Assembly (NCBI GenBank): GCA_037389465.1
Contig: JAZARR010000193.1
Location: forward strand, 930,001-994,000
Direction: 5' to 3'
DNA: 64,000 bases
Origin: Baylisascaris procyonis
Taxonomy: Eukaryota; Nematoda; Chromadorea; Rhabditida; Ascarididae
In this document: positions 51,601 to 63,363 of the stretch, piece after piece
How positions within the stretch are numbered: position 1 is the stretch's first letter
Layout of the letters: each line of letters opens with the position of its first letter
Notes under the pieces: model-generated
The model's database searches: none
Told to the model about the DNA's origin: nothing
The model's input: the letters and a program-made list of their open reading frames with translations, nothing else
Made by a program: the position numbers and the translations under genes

Positions 51601-54600
51601 GTTTTTGCTCAAAATTAATCTAAAGAACCACTAAATAAATGAAGCAAAAACATTCATATAAAATTTTAAAAAAATAGACAATAAATAAAAATAAAATATT
51701 CAAATAAAAAAAACGAAAAAAATCTTACAATATTGAGTGCTGTAGGTATAGGTACAATACCATGAAATGTCACTTCAATTCGAACCATCGCTTCACCAAG
51801 ATTTGCCCACCATTTCGTTACACATAATTCCATCGTTCGACCACCACGTAATTTCATTGCATGCTGCACTTCGCTATTCGGCTCCAATGTTATAGTCTAA
51901 ATCATAAGAACACATCTGACGATGATCGTTGAAATCTAACAATTTACTTCAGATTATAGTCTCTGTACTTCCTCCTTCATCTCTTCCTCCCCTCTGCTAC
52001 GTACAGCAATATTTTCAACTTCACAACTTTGCTGGATATGAAATACTCTTGACTTGAAATATAAACGACAATGAACACGACTTTCCTCGTTTCCCCTACT
52101 CCCCCCCCCCCCCCAAAAGAAAAATAAAAATAAGTAAAATAAAATCAAGGGAAGCAACGTAAAACAAGCCTTACATATTGCGCCCAAATAAGCCTTGTAT
52201 TGTCAAGGTACAATAATCCCCTCCCCCCCCCCCCTCCAAAAAAACGAAACAAAAACAAAAACATAATCGGTATTAAACGTCCATAAATAATAATAAATAA
52301 AGAGAAATTCATAAATAAAATCAAAGAAAAGAAATAATGAAAAAGCAACAAGCCTTATAATATTCGGAAGCTCGATAAGCGACATTTGGTATCAATTGTA
52401 CACAGTGAACAACATATTTCGTTTGGTGCTTATCGTCCAATGAGACCACCTTCAGTGCTAAACAATGCGATCACATCTATACAGTTAAATATAACAATGT
52501 GTATGATTGATAACAGCCAATTTAAAATCACTTATAAATGGTACCACTTAAAACTGAAAGTAACCCCTTCCCCCTGTCCCAAAAAAAAGCCTCTTTCCTT
52601 TGAATTTGCTGCAGTCTTTTTGCATAAACCGATCTCCTTCCAATCAGACATCCTTAATTTCCCGGCTTCCATTCATGACCATGTAGTAGATACTAAACCG
52701 TTCAATGATTGCCATTATCGCCTCATATGCAGCAGAAAATCTTTCAATGCCGTGAGAAGATGACTGCATAAAGATTCTAATATGCTCGTGAGCCACAATA
52801 TTCCCCCCCCCCCCCCCCTCCCAACAAATACAAGCGTGAATTATTACTGCTAGACTAATCAAAAAATATATAATGAAATATATCGATAAAACGAATCTCG
52901 TATACAAGCTTACTCTCTTTTTTTTCGATTCCTAGATGAGAGCCAATGCACCTAACCTTATAACAGCTCACAGTAATATATAAAAAAAATTTCTAATTAG
53001 TAAATAATACAAAACCAACCAGCCCAATCAGCATCATCCGGAACATGAATAAACATCCGTTCGGGAACTGCCGGCCTACACCTCAACTTCCTTGATATCA
53101 TAAACTGAGTACTCTCATCGGCAATTAGAGGTACAATTACTGTTATTGGGACACGGAATAATGGCCCCATTGAAAGATTTTGCGAATCGAATGCCAATAT
53201 CTGTAATTAGCCAATAAACATAGTTCAAAATCGTGAAAGTTTTCTAGATCATATGATACTGCTAGTGCAATCATCATAAAAAATCAATCTTTAGACTTAT
53301 CCATCCATAAATATGCCTTATATTTCCTTTTCGATCTCGAAATTGCTTACAAAATTTATAGCCCTTCGTAAGCACCATACATTCAATGATACAGCCCCTC
53401 CCTTCCCCCCTCTCCCCATCCTAAATTATTACTATCTAATAGCTGTTCCAGTACCTGAGGAGCGAAACAAAACGAATAAAAACGAAAAATCACTTAATAG
53501 TGAATAAAATGAAAAAGAAAGTAACAATCCTAAGTGCCATTTTCTGCTAAATAGCCAGAAATGACCAAAAATGGTGCACTTAAATTTAAATAAAATTTGC
53601 TTAGAAATGAACATCGCTTCTTTTGCTAACAAACACTAAAACATAAACGTAAGTTTTACTCATTCTGTTATTGAATAAAGTATCAATGTCACATATTACG
53701 CTCACCTCTGCAAACGACTAATTCACCTTCATGTTATATTACAGCCGATATCTCTCAAACTTGGAGTCTAAAGGATTTGCCGAACTGGGGTACTAAAATG
53801 CACGCAATCAATCCCTCCTCTCTCTTTAGCTCTCCTCTATCCTCCCGTCCACTCCCCTTATTCGCCTGAACAACTCTATTACAGGTGTATATCAAGGTAC
53901 CTGAGTGAAGTTCGCTACAGAAGGCTCCAATCCAGTTGGATCGACACGTACTGTAAATTGCCGTTGTTGATGCATCAGCTCCATCTGTTTCGGACAGCTC
54001 ACATAGGGTGCATCGCAGGTTAGAATTAGATGCCTCTCGAACGCTATTTTATCTTCGTTATCTGAATGCAACACTGGTTGAAAAATATTAAGAAAAAAAA
54101 ATAATTGCCTTAACTATGACAATGATACACAGTAATAAGAACATTATCTACCCACAAGTAAGACGTATCAACAACAAAAGGAAATGAAAATGATTAGAAA
54201 TAATTACGAACCGGATTCCGGTTTAAAAATCGGCTCCACGCAAATCGAAAAATCACTCGCCGAACGAGTTTGATGGTACTCTCTGAGATAAATACCACGA
54301 TCCTTGTTTTCGTTAACATTAATTTCGAAATGCGTAAGTTGATGGCTAATGTGATCCGCATTTTTTTGCATATATTCAAATGCCGACTCCACCTGAAATT
54401 CATCTATTCACGATAGAGAAACGGTATGTCGAATGGATACCTATGAGGATTGATTCTGGTCAAAACAAGAGAGAGAAAGAGGCCAGAGTTTCGAATTGAT
54501 ATACTGCTCCATAACATCAATTTTTGAATTACTCTATACATACCAATTCTTTGTAAAATAAAGAGGGTCGAAAAAACAATAGACAAAGAAAGCATTCAGC

Positions 54601-57600
54601 GAGATAGAATCTAATAAGAAATGAAGAAGAACAATAGGTTATCCGCTATGGTACTAATTCCATTATGCCAATAAAAAATATTTTACAATTGTGAAACCCG
54701 TATGTACGATTCCCTATTGCAGAGGGGATCAGGAAAACATCAAATAATGCAACAACCTTCTGAACGATTGATACTTAAATTAAATCATTTTCAAGCTAGC
54801 AGTCAAGATTCGAAACGAATTAGGCTGCGTAAATAAAGAAAACTTCAAATGCCTGGAATGCAGCTTACACCTACTTAACACCCCACAAATTACATATCAA
54901 TGGCATCAGCACATAAAATTCCTCTACCTTCTATTCATATTTTATTATGACTCTAACACTTCGTACCTGTTGCATTAAAAATAATTGTTGTAATACTTTG
55001 ATCAACCAAATTATAAGTCATTTTAAATGCTTTTTTCCATTTTATAAAAAAAACAAAAAACAAAAGTAAATCTACCTGAAGAAGCCCATGACCAAGAGCA
55101 AAATGCGATTGCTCAGTTGGGAACTTGGCCGTATTTTCGAGTGCAAGTCGAACGATAAATGGACTCCATACGATACCGTTTGCTTTCAACGCACTTAAAA
55201 GACACGCTGCAAACAATAATTTTCATGCTTACATATATCGAACCCATAAATGCTATCTTATTTTAATTTTTTAAAAAAAAAATAAATAAAATTAATAAAA
55301 ATTAAAGAATCTGACCAATCTGCGTTCCACTTTCAATCAAATAACCTCTGAGATTCTTGAAAATACTTCCTTAGTTTTAAGTTATTGTAGAATTTGGTAT
55401 AAAACTTTTTGGTTTTTACCTGTATAAAACTTCGATTGCCAAATTTCTGCACATGTAGAGAGCAGCAAAAAAGAACAGCTCAAAAGATAAACATAGAACG
55501 GTATATATGGGACCGAAAACTTGTATAAACATCAATGCTCCCAATATATGCCCAATATCGTCTTTATAGAAAATATGAATTGAAGCTAAATCGCAAATAA
55601 ATATTAAAATAAAAATGAATATTAAGAATTTTGACTGATCAAAGAGAGCAATAATTTGAGTAATACAAAAAATTTGTGAGAATCTTATTTTCGAAAATAA
55701 CAAAAAAAAAAATGCTCGACGAAGAGAGAATAACTAAACAAAAAAATTATATAACCATTTATTTATTCACAAAAAAAACTTTATACTGTTATTTCTTTTT
55801 AATCGTTTCAATATCAATAAACACATACCAACAGTTCCCGTCGCATTTGGAGCACTCATAGAGGTACCATTCATAAGTTGACTTCCTTTTAAGGTGAATT
55901 TCGGTACACCTGTAATCGCTGCGCCAGGTGCACAAATCGATACACCCAATGCACCGTCGGCACTGCAATCGAGAAATGATCTGATCTACTCCTTCCCATC
56001 ATATTAAAAATCGAATCTTCTTAATAAAAGTAATAAATTTTATATGGGATGATTGCCTAGAGCAATATGGTCTTTTCCCTTAAAAATTAATCTTTCTCTA
56101 AGAGTCGAGCGCCGAGAGCGATGAGTTCTTGGAGAAATTAGAAAATTTTTTTCCATCCGAAATGAAAAATTTCCGTTTATTCGGCTAAGAAAATCTATAA
56201 ATTATCTTATTTAACAATATGCAGGAAAATACTCATTTTTTTCTTTTAAACACCCGGATTCCCCTCTTCCTTATATAAGCAATAAATTCCCCATAAAAAT
56301 AACAGTTACTCGTTCCCCTACCTTATCGGAAGTCACGGAAGTTAGAATACTCCTTGAAACGCCAATTTTTAACTGATTATCTGCATATCAAATCAAGAGA
56401 AATCCTTACGTTGGACCTCTTGAAGACCATGGATAAAGTGTAGCTGGAATTTTCTCTCGCATACTATACATTGTTTCCATCATTTCAGACGATAAATAAG
56501 CACCGACTCCTATAAAATAAAAATTCATTATAAATAAAATGACAGACTGAATTGGAGTATTAATTTAAATGCGGATTGGAGTAATTTAAAGTAATTGGAG
56601 TATTAATTTTATATGCAAAATAAAAAAAAGTAAAGCAAATAAAACTGCCAAAAGCAGAGAGAATTTAACATTTTTTGACTCATCTGTCGCAATTCCGATC
56701 ACCTCTTCCTCCCTCTCTTCCATATAACATCTCTACACCATTCTACACTCCTCTTTTCTCATGAATAAAAAAACTATAAACCATAAGCAAGTAATAAAGA
56801 AATCTAACAGCACACATCATAAAAACATAACCCAGAAATTGGACAGTTCCAATATGCAAATTAAAAACACCCATTTATACCCTAATGAGCAACTGATAGG
56901 CGAAGGTATTGTAACACCAAGAAATTTCTGTAAAGGACTTTCTCAGCCCTTTCTTTCCAACCTGACAGCCAAAGTACTCTCTCCCTCAACCAGATCATTA
57001 GGTATTGGAAATTCAACGTCTCCCCTCCTCCATTTCCTTACCCCCTCCTATCCTCCTCTTCGCTATGGAAGTTCATCTCCGGTACTGCGCTATATTACTG
57101 GTCTAGTAACATCCTTCTGGTGGCAACGAAGCAGGACAGCCATTGGTGATAAGGAAGAAGGGAGGAGAGAGAAGCGGAATTGGCACGAGGAATAAGATTT
57201 AGGTGAAACAGTCCAAAAGCTTGTAGAATGTCTCATCAACTGCCGATCCTGGACTAAGAACTCCATCCCCTTCAAGCTGCTACTAAGTTGCAATAAAAGG
57301 ACTCAACATCAACGACCATGCTGCTAAGTTTGCTTTATGAGGACAAGATTGCTTCTCCCTTAACCATTAATAACATTTACACTATAGAAACCTGAAAGAT
57401 AGATGGAAAAAGCGCCGTGCAATACATCCCAATGTGATTTTATAGTACATTTTTTTTCACAACATAGAACATTACTGCTGATATTACTGCCATATGTTAA
57501 TATATAAAAATAGGGGAACAACATCAACTTAACAAAATTCTTGACTCATATCGACTTTGTTAAAACATTTAAAAATTTTATAACTATTATAGATCATCAA

Positions 57601-58501
57601 CCATCACTACCTTTCCTCTTTAAACCAATGGAATATAGCCTCACTTTCCCATCCAAATAAAATAAAATAAACTACTACAATTTGTTTGTGTTGAATTTAA
57701 ACAGCAAAAATAAAAAAATAAAATAAAAAATCTCAATAAAATAAGGCACCAATAGCCGAAGATGATGTAGAGCCAGGTGACCCGCCAGTTGAGAGTGCTG
57801 GACCGTTATTACCCGCAGATGAAAGAAATATAATATCATGCTTTCTGACCATACGATCCAATGCTGCGATTATGCGACTAAAAATAAAACAACACATCAT
57901 TAATATATACAACATAGGTAGAAATTATGAAGAATTTCAAGCTGATTGAAGTTTATTCTTTTATTAAGTGGAAGTTTCAAACTTTATAACGAAATTCTAA
58001 GGAAGTAGAGCATAAAGTTAAATCAAAGTTTCATTCAAGTTGGTCGTATCGTTTTATCCAACAGCATTCTAACTAGAGATCATCACAATTGGTACTTAAA
58101 AAACAGTGATTGACCAATAAAATGATTACTTCAAATCTCCAAACTGAATTCATACGGAATACGAACAATCCCCTACCAATCATTTTTCACTTCTGCTCTT
58201 GCTACTTCTTAACTCAGAGAGATTTTAGGAAGACCCAAACTTCCAGGCTACTTCCCGCAATCCAAAAATTCTGAGCCAGTCAGAATAACAGAAATTTTTG
58301 GTACTGGTAATACCAGTTGAAAGCTTCTTTAAAAAATGGAGCAACGCGAAAAAAATTAAAAAAAAAATTCGATATCAACACGAAATGTTCAGCATTTAAC
58401 ACCTTCAAGTCACAGTCAAAAAAAAAACCAATTCTGTTAGATATTGGTGAGAAAATATAAATATAAATTTAAAAAATATATATATATATTTAAAAAAATA
58501 C

Positions 58502-58549
<48 letters not shown>

Positions 58550-61500
58550 TTTCATCAACCCGTATTTGTTAGATAAATTAAATAAATTTGTTAGATAAAT
58601 TCATCAAAAAAATATATTTTCAAAAAAATCAAATTAAAAAAAATATATAAATTTTCATTTTCTATTTCAATCGCCTTTATAACCAATTAACCAATATCAA
58701 CCTATACAACAATAAATCACAAATCAAAAGAAAACGACCACCCACCCCGTATTTGGAAAATCGGTTCCTTCGCCATAAGAATAATTAACCACATCGACTG
58801 CCAATTCAGTACATCGGTGCATCTAAAATTATTCATTTAGCAAAGGTATTTACAAATAACCTACACGCATAAAAAATTAAAATACATTTACCCACTTTTT
58901 ACCCGCACTTAACCATTTTTTACCAGAATTTACCCATTTTTCACCCGCATTTAACCACTTTTACCAGAATTTACCCATTTTTCACCCGCATTTAACCATT
59001 TTTTTACCCGCATTTACCCATTCTTCACCCGCAATTAACCATTTTTTACCAGAATTTACTCATTTTTCACCCGCATTTAACCATTTTTACCAGAATTTAC
59101 CCATTTTTCACCTGCATTTAACCATTTTTTTACCCGCATTTACGCATTCTTCACCCGCAATTAACCATTTTTTACCCGCATTTACCTATTTTTTGCCCGC
59201 CATTACTAGTACTTTAATGCATAGCAAGTTGTGCAATACTTAAATCATTCACCTATAACACCTTTAAAATGCGCATTTTCAATTTGCAAAAACCGATAAC
59301 CTCTAATAAGAAATTTGAACTTTTGCATAAGTAAAGATAAAGTAAAAGACAAATTAGGTTCGATGACATCAAATATGTGGGAATGGATGATTTATATGGG
59401 AATGAATGACTTAAACAAGTTTTCACCGATCATAAAACAATGATTACCATCCAAATCTAAGCCAGATTACAGCAGAGAATATCTCAACAATGTATAGGAC
59501 CAATATGATCGCATACCTCATAAATCAATCCAGTCACATAAACCAATAAAGAAGATTTCCACCAGAAAGAACACGAATTGGAATTTCCAACACTCCTTTT
59601 ACCGATTTAAAAAAAAATTGAAAATTAATGACATTTTTCCACCCAAATCAACCACAGCACTATTAAAACCTATTTACATTGTAGGTGGTCCACATAAGTT
59701 AGTATGATTCCGATGTTATACAGAGAAAAATAAAATCTAATAAAACAAAGCATGCAAAAAACTTACTGCGCGCATCAATGCAGCACCGGTTTCCATACTA
59801 GCCAATCGGCTGTCACCAATACATAGTGAAACAATTTGCGCACCAGGCGCTAAACCTGACTTCTCCGGCTCCTACAATACGCTCAGCCCATAGTTCAATG
59901 CATAAATTTCTATCAAATTTCCGATCTTATTTCGGCTAAATCGTGAAAATACCCATTTTTAACACCTGTGCCATACCTCATTGACTACCTGTATAAGGGA
60001 TCTCGACTACCGATCAAAACAGAAAACGACCAACAGAATAGAAACTGTAGCAGCATCAATAATAACATCAAATAAGCTTAATAAACATACTTCCCTTCTT
60101 GCTTACAACGAAAAGTTTTATCTAACCATCACAAACTAGCTCAAAGATTTCAAAAAAAAAAAGAAACTTAAAAAACTCCAAAAAAACGATATAGTGACCA
60201 TCGTATACATAATACCGGTATAACAAATCAAACACTATTGTTCAGCTTATTTTTTGGCGTGATCATAAATCAACCATATTTTCATTAATTTTCAAATATT
60301 CCCATCGAGGTAAGTAAAACTTACCTCTGGGAAATAAGCGGCAGCAATATTTGCAACGTGTGAACCATGACTACCGGATGGTACACATATTTCCAGTAAA
60401 TTGCCATTATCATGGATTGTCACACAAAACGTCAACATATCTAAAAAAATAAAAACATTCGAGATGCCATTGAGATCTATAGATCTATATATTTGCTGCG
60501 TCTCGAAAAGCTTTAATTACGAGTCATGTCAACCAATTGCTCATTTTGAAGGTGAGAACCTGCGGTGAAAACAACATCTGACATTTGCGCCAAGGTGCGC
60601 ATTATTAATATATCAGTAGTTTGACCTTTGATTTCAAATATTCCTAGCTTCCGTTCTCCCATACTTGAAAATAAAACCTAAATGGTATACATAAAAAACG
60701 CAGTGCGATGCTAAAGTAATTTCATTTAACGTGGTTTAACAAAACTCGAAAAAATTCGCCCTAAATTTGCGCTACGACTCAATCGAGGTGCAAATCTCGC
60801 CGACTATCAATCGCCTGCCAACTTGATTTATAATCCCTTTTGTTGTTACCTTTATTTCTACCTTCTTTTTATTAAAATTACTCTTTAAACAAAAACATGC
60901 TGCCGAATGTTTCAATTTTTATTCTTTAAATTTCATAACAAATTTAAAGAATAAAAATTGCTGATAAAAAATTGTTCGTCTATATTTTAATCTCATTGAT
61001 GATAAAATGATAAACTTTGCCCTTCTAGCTTATCACTTAATTATCCCCATAGCCTTAAATCAACGTCACGATCCTAAAATTCCTCTTTATAGAAAAAATC
61101 GCCTCCCAAATCTACGGGGAGCTAATTTTGGTTTACTTTTATACCAATTTGGTTTAACCAGGCCAAAGCCTACCTTTGGCAATATTCTATACCTATTTTT
61201 TTCTTCCACTCTCCAACAGCTACAAAGCAGTACATGCGAAGGTTTTCTTTAAACCTATAAATAATCGTTAAGTGTACCTTTCTCCGACAGACTTGCATGA
61301 TCGCCTGTTTCTCTATAGCTGCTGAGTACAGGTGCCAAATTAAGTCGACCACGATAGGACGTATCAATGCATGCCCTTAAAAAAAGACCCTTTAAATTTC
61401 ATCCTCATTAGTAAAAAATTTTAATTTAAATAACAATAAAATACTAAAATAATAAAGATCTCTACCACATAATAGATAAACCTGAAATTCATAGGTATAT

Positions 61501-63363
61501 TCTAATTATATTGTTTATCATAACTCAAGGTGCTACCTTACCCTCTCCTTGACCCCCTTCCCCTCCCCATGCTGACCATTCTTGTGCAGTGATTGCGAAG
61601 GCTGCTGGTTCTTCAATTAATAGTTGCTCTTTCCTCGGATACATTCTTATGCGCCTTTACGGGCAATTTATTTCCCAAGTATCAGCAACATCCCACAGGT
61701 TCGTTCACCTTGCATTCCTTTCTAAGCCACCATTTAACAATATGTTCGTGAACGTATATACACTCGTGATTTAGCTAACACTATATAATATGGTGTTTAA
61801 AAAATCCTCAATAAGCAAGCAATTTGGTCGAAATAACCTGCTATATTTAGCGCTCAACAAATACTTCTAAAATTAAAAAAAAAGAAATCCAGATTTATAG
61901 ATCCTTAATAAAAAAATTCTTCAAGCCAATATCTCTGTACAAACGATTTCATGAAGTAATAGAGATACTGATTGAAACTTTTACAGTATTAAGACGAAAT
62001 AAAAGGGGGGGGGGGTAGATATTTATGGTTATCAATATAAAGCTGATAAAAAAACTTTTGCCAATATAATTTTGTCCTCTAATCTACTTTACTACTGAAT
62101 TATATTTTCTTCACTATACGTCTCTATTTAAATTATAAGGCTTTTCCAAGCTTTCCAGTCTTACTATTTGTCAAAATTTTGAGTTTTTTGAAAATTCTTT
62201 AATAATTTTCAAAAGTGACATATCATTGTTGCTCCTCAAAAAATTCCCTAAACATTCAAAGCTACTGGCAAGTATAATTTTAGAGAATAAAACTTGAGAA
62301 TAAAAAAAAAAAGATGAGAATAAAATCTAAAACTTTTCTTAAAATATAAAAACCAATATTTAGAGCTATATTTATCTCACCTGAATCTTTGCCCATCATT
62401 GAATACAATACAATCCGCAATCGGTCCACAATCCTCCATTTTTTCAGATTGTTTCAGGATTTCAACCTGACACGCTAGATTTTCGCGTTCTTCCTTATCT
62501 GCCTAAATAAACAAAACAGATATAAATAATTATTTAATTCTGCATATAACTAAATACCTTTGTCGTTTAGGTATTTATATATGACTAAAAACTATGGACG
62601 TTAAAAATTCTTCGAATTATTAATAACAACTCACTGAATCTGTCACTAACTTTGCTACTAGATTAGTCAATAATAATAAGCATCAGAAAATTCATTCAAA
62701 TATTCAAAGTGAACTACCACTTTCATGGATCCTCACCGGTACAAAACGTTTAGACACGATATATTCTAATATTTATATGATGCTCGAATCTTTGTTCCAC
62801 ATTTATAACCAAATCCTATCACCCAACCATATTATTATCTTTAATCATCTTCAACGAAGAGAATTAATTCTGCGGTCTTTTTATTGCATTCTTAAACAAA
62901 AGTTATTTCCGAAAACAAAGAACATCCAAAGTGCTTTGGGACTGACGAACTATAAGGAGAGATAACCAGATATAATTGAGTTTGATGATTTCGAGATAGT
63001 TCGTTTATAAAGGGTCGAAAATCCTTCACTTCTGCAGAAATTTTTCGAAGCTTTCTCCAAGATTATATAAGTACCAAAAAATTTTCGGTACCTTTTATTG
63101 CCTGACTGAAACCTTTAAATTATAAGAAAATTAAATTAAAAAAAACATAAAATTGAATTTATGTTCAGCGATTCTATAAACCCGTAATCGTATGGAAGGA
63201 ATATCGATGACCATTACAAAAAAATAAAAAAAAAAAAACAATTAAAACTGACCACTTTTTCAGAAGTGCCTCCAACAGCATCCTCATGTGCATCCAACAA
63301 ACGACGTGCATCCGCAGTTGCCAATTTATGCCCACTATCAAATAATTGCTCCTTCTTCTCGCT
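39687..63363 (-). CDS. TPP2: tripeptidyl-peptidase II (5' end outside the window), 28 exons
   Basis: TPP2 is a giant cytosolic subtilisin-family serine exopeptidase that removes N-terminal tripeptides from oligopeptides released by the proteasome. Exons in transcript order: 63363-63253, 62502-62381, 61375-61278, 60655-60521, 60440-60325, 59871-59767, 58822-58746, 57877-57750, 56509-56410, 55962-55829, 55206-55076, 54392-54212, 54073-53901, 53200-53020, 52457-52354, 51896-51729, 50693-50495, 50159-50020, 49164-49011, 46585-46492, 46101-45899, 45236-45091, 44484-44354, 42825-42630, 41887-41750, 41390-41316, 40367-40239, 39776-39687. All phases agree: 3759 coding bases, 1252 residues plus TAA. 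Window residues H180 ([13 protein letters not shown]), N278 (SAGNNGP) and S365 ([10 protein letters not shown]) have exactly the spacing of human H264, N362 and S449. About 84 residues, including the catalytic Asp, are therefore missing off the right edge. The long C-terminal half characteristic of TPP2 is complete to [20 protein letters not shown]. The intron after 52354 has a GC donor. Acceptors at 60655 (GGGAG) and 41887 (GACGAG) are weak, so those two edges are the least sure. Confidence 0.95.
40109..40210. repeat. ~40-bp tandem units in the last TPP2 intron
   Basis: Units start TTTATG/TTTATCC at 40109, 40147 and 40190 and share GTTACCTG and ACCTACAAGGGA. The first contains the perfect palindrome GTTACCTGTCAGGTAAC. 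Confidence 0.8.
42217..42261. repeat. TTCAAG hexamer repeat
   Basis: About seven copies of TTCAAG/TTCAG in 45 bases, in the TPP2 intron between 42629 and 41888. Confidence 0.85.
43441..43531. repeat. AG-rich simple repeat with internal duplication
   Basis: A purine-rich run of AGAGAG with GAGAGAGGGAGAG blocks. The phrase AGAGAGATTTCAAGAAGTA occurs twice, about 50 bases apart. It lies in a TPP2 intron. Confidence 0.85.
43651..43725. repeat. TATCCGG tandem cluster
   Basis: Seven TCCGG cores in 75 bases, mostly as TATCCGGTAT. It is the densest member of the dispersed TCCGG family, in the TPP2 intron between 44353 and 42826. Confidence 0.85.
46977..47185. other. GC-rich island in the largest TPP2 intron
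   Basis: Roughly balanced base composition inside an AT-rich intron, and open on both strands (62-codon minus frame, 83-codon plus frame). On the minus strand TGGCCGAGCGG matches the tRNA A-box consensus exactly, and about 30 bases later GGTTCAGTGCC is a weak B-box match. No tRNA cloverleaf can be drawn. It may be a SINE-like remnant, an embedded exon or foreign sequence. Confidence 0.4.
47490..48200. repeat. diverged ~300-bp periodic repeat with TCCGG motifs
   Basis: The phrase GATATGGCCAAAAAT or close variants recurs near 47510, 47790 and 48100, each in a neighbourhood with CCGGA motifs. This gives a period of about 290-310 bases. Many overlapping frames on both strands are open here, which fits repeat sequence rather than one gene. 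Confidence 0.5.
49522..49871. mobile_element. 350-bp foldback / MITE-like element
   Basis: The left arm at 49522-49634 and the reverse complement of the right arm at 49760-49871 align over about 112 bases at roughly 80 percent identity, sharing for example GAACCGCGAA and GCACCACTACCGTA. A unique centre of about 125 bases separates them. No transposase frame is present. Homology fades a few bases outside each arm, so the exact ends and target duplication are unclear. It lies in the TPP2 intron between 50019 and 49165. Confidence 0.85.
55829..55962 (-). CDS. TPP2: TPP2 exon with catalytic Ser
   Basis: Encodes [16 protein letters not shown] and [13 protein letters not shown]; the Ser of GTSMS is the nucleophile. 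Acceptor GATTGCAG, donor GTATGTG. Confidence 0.95.
57750..57877 (-). CDS. TPP2: TPP2 exon with oxyanion-hole Asn
   Basis: Encodes [16 protein letters not shown] and a [11 protein letters not shown] strand. The first Asn of GNNGP stabilises the oxyanion. The donor is GTGCCT after ATTG, leaving one base that is completed by the next exon to Gly. Confidence 0.93.
58477..58546. repeat. (TA)n-rich microsatellite
   Basis: TA run interrupted by AAAAAA and CA steps, in the TPP2 intron between 58745 and 57878. Confidence 0.9.
58886..59200. repeat. ~20-bp minisatellite with higher-order pattern
   Basis: About fifteen units of the type ACCCGCATTTAACCATTTTT alternating with ACCAGAATTTACCCATTTTTC. The order of variants repeats with a longer period of roughly 115-120 bases. 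It is in the TPP2 intron between 59766 and 58823. Confidence 0.95.
60325..60440 (-). CDS. TPP2: TPP2 exon with catalytic His
   Basis: Encodes [20 protein letters not shown]. The first His of HGSHV is the charge-relay histidine of the subtilisin fold. The usual HGTHV has Ser for Thr here, a conservative change. Good TTTTTTTAG acceptor and GTAAGT donor. Confidence 0.93.
60913..60960. repeat. perfect 21-bp palindrome with 6-base loop
   Basis: CAATTTTTATTCTTTAAATTT, then CATAAC, then the exact reverse complement of the first arm. It lies in the TPP2 intron between 61277 and 60656. Confidence 0.95.

Noticed and set aside
51954..52187. Minus-strand frame in the GC-AG intron of TPP2 that might be an extra exon
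   Set aside because: TPP2 relatives align without a gap across [12 protein letters not shown], so no exon is needed; the frame includes a G-run and is not in a usable phase.
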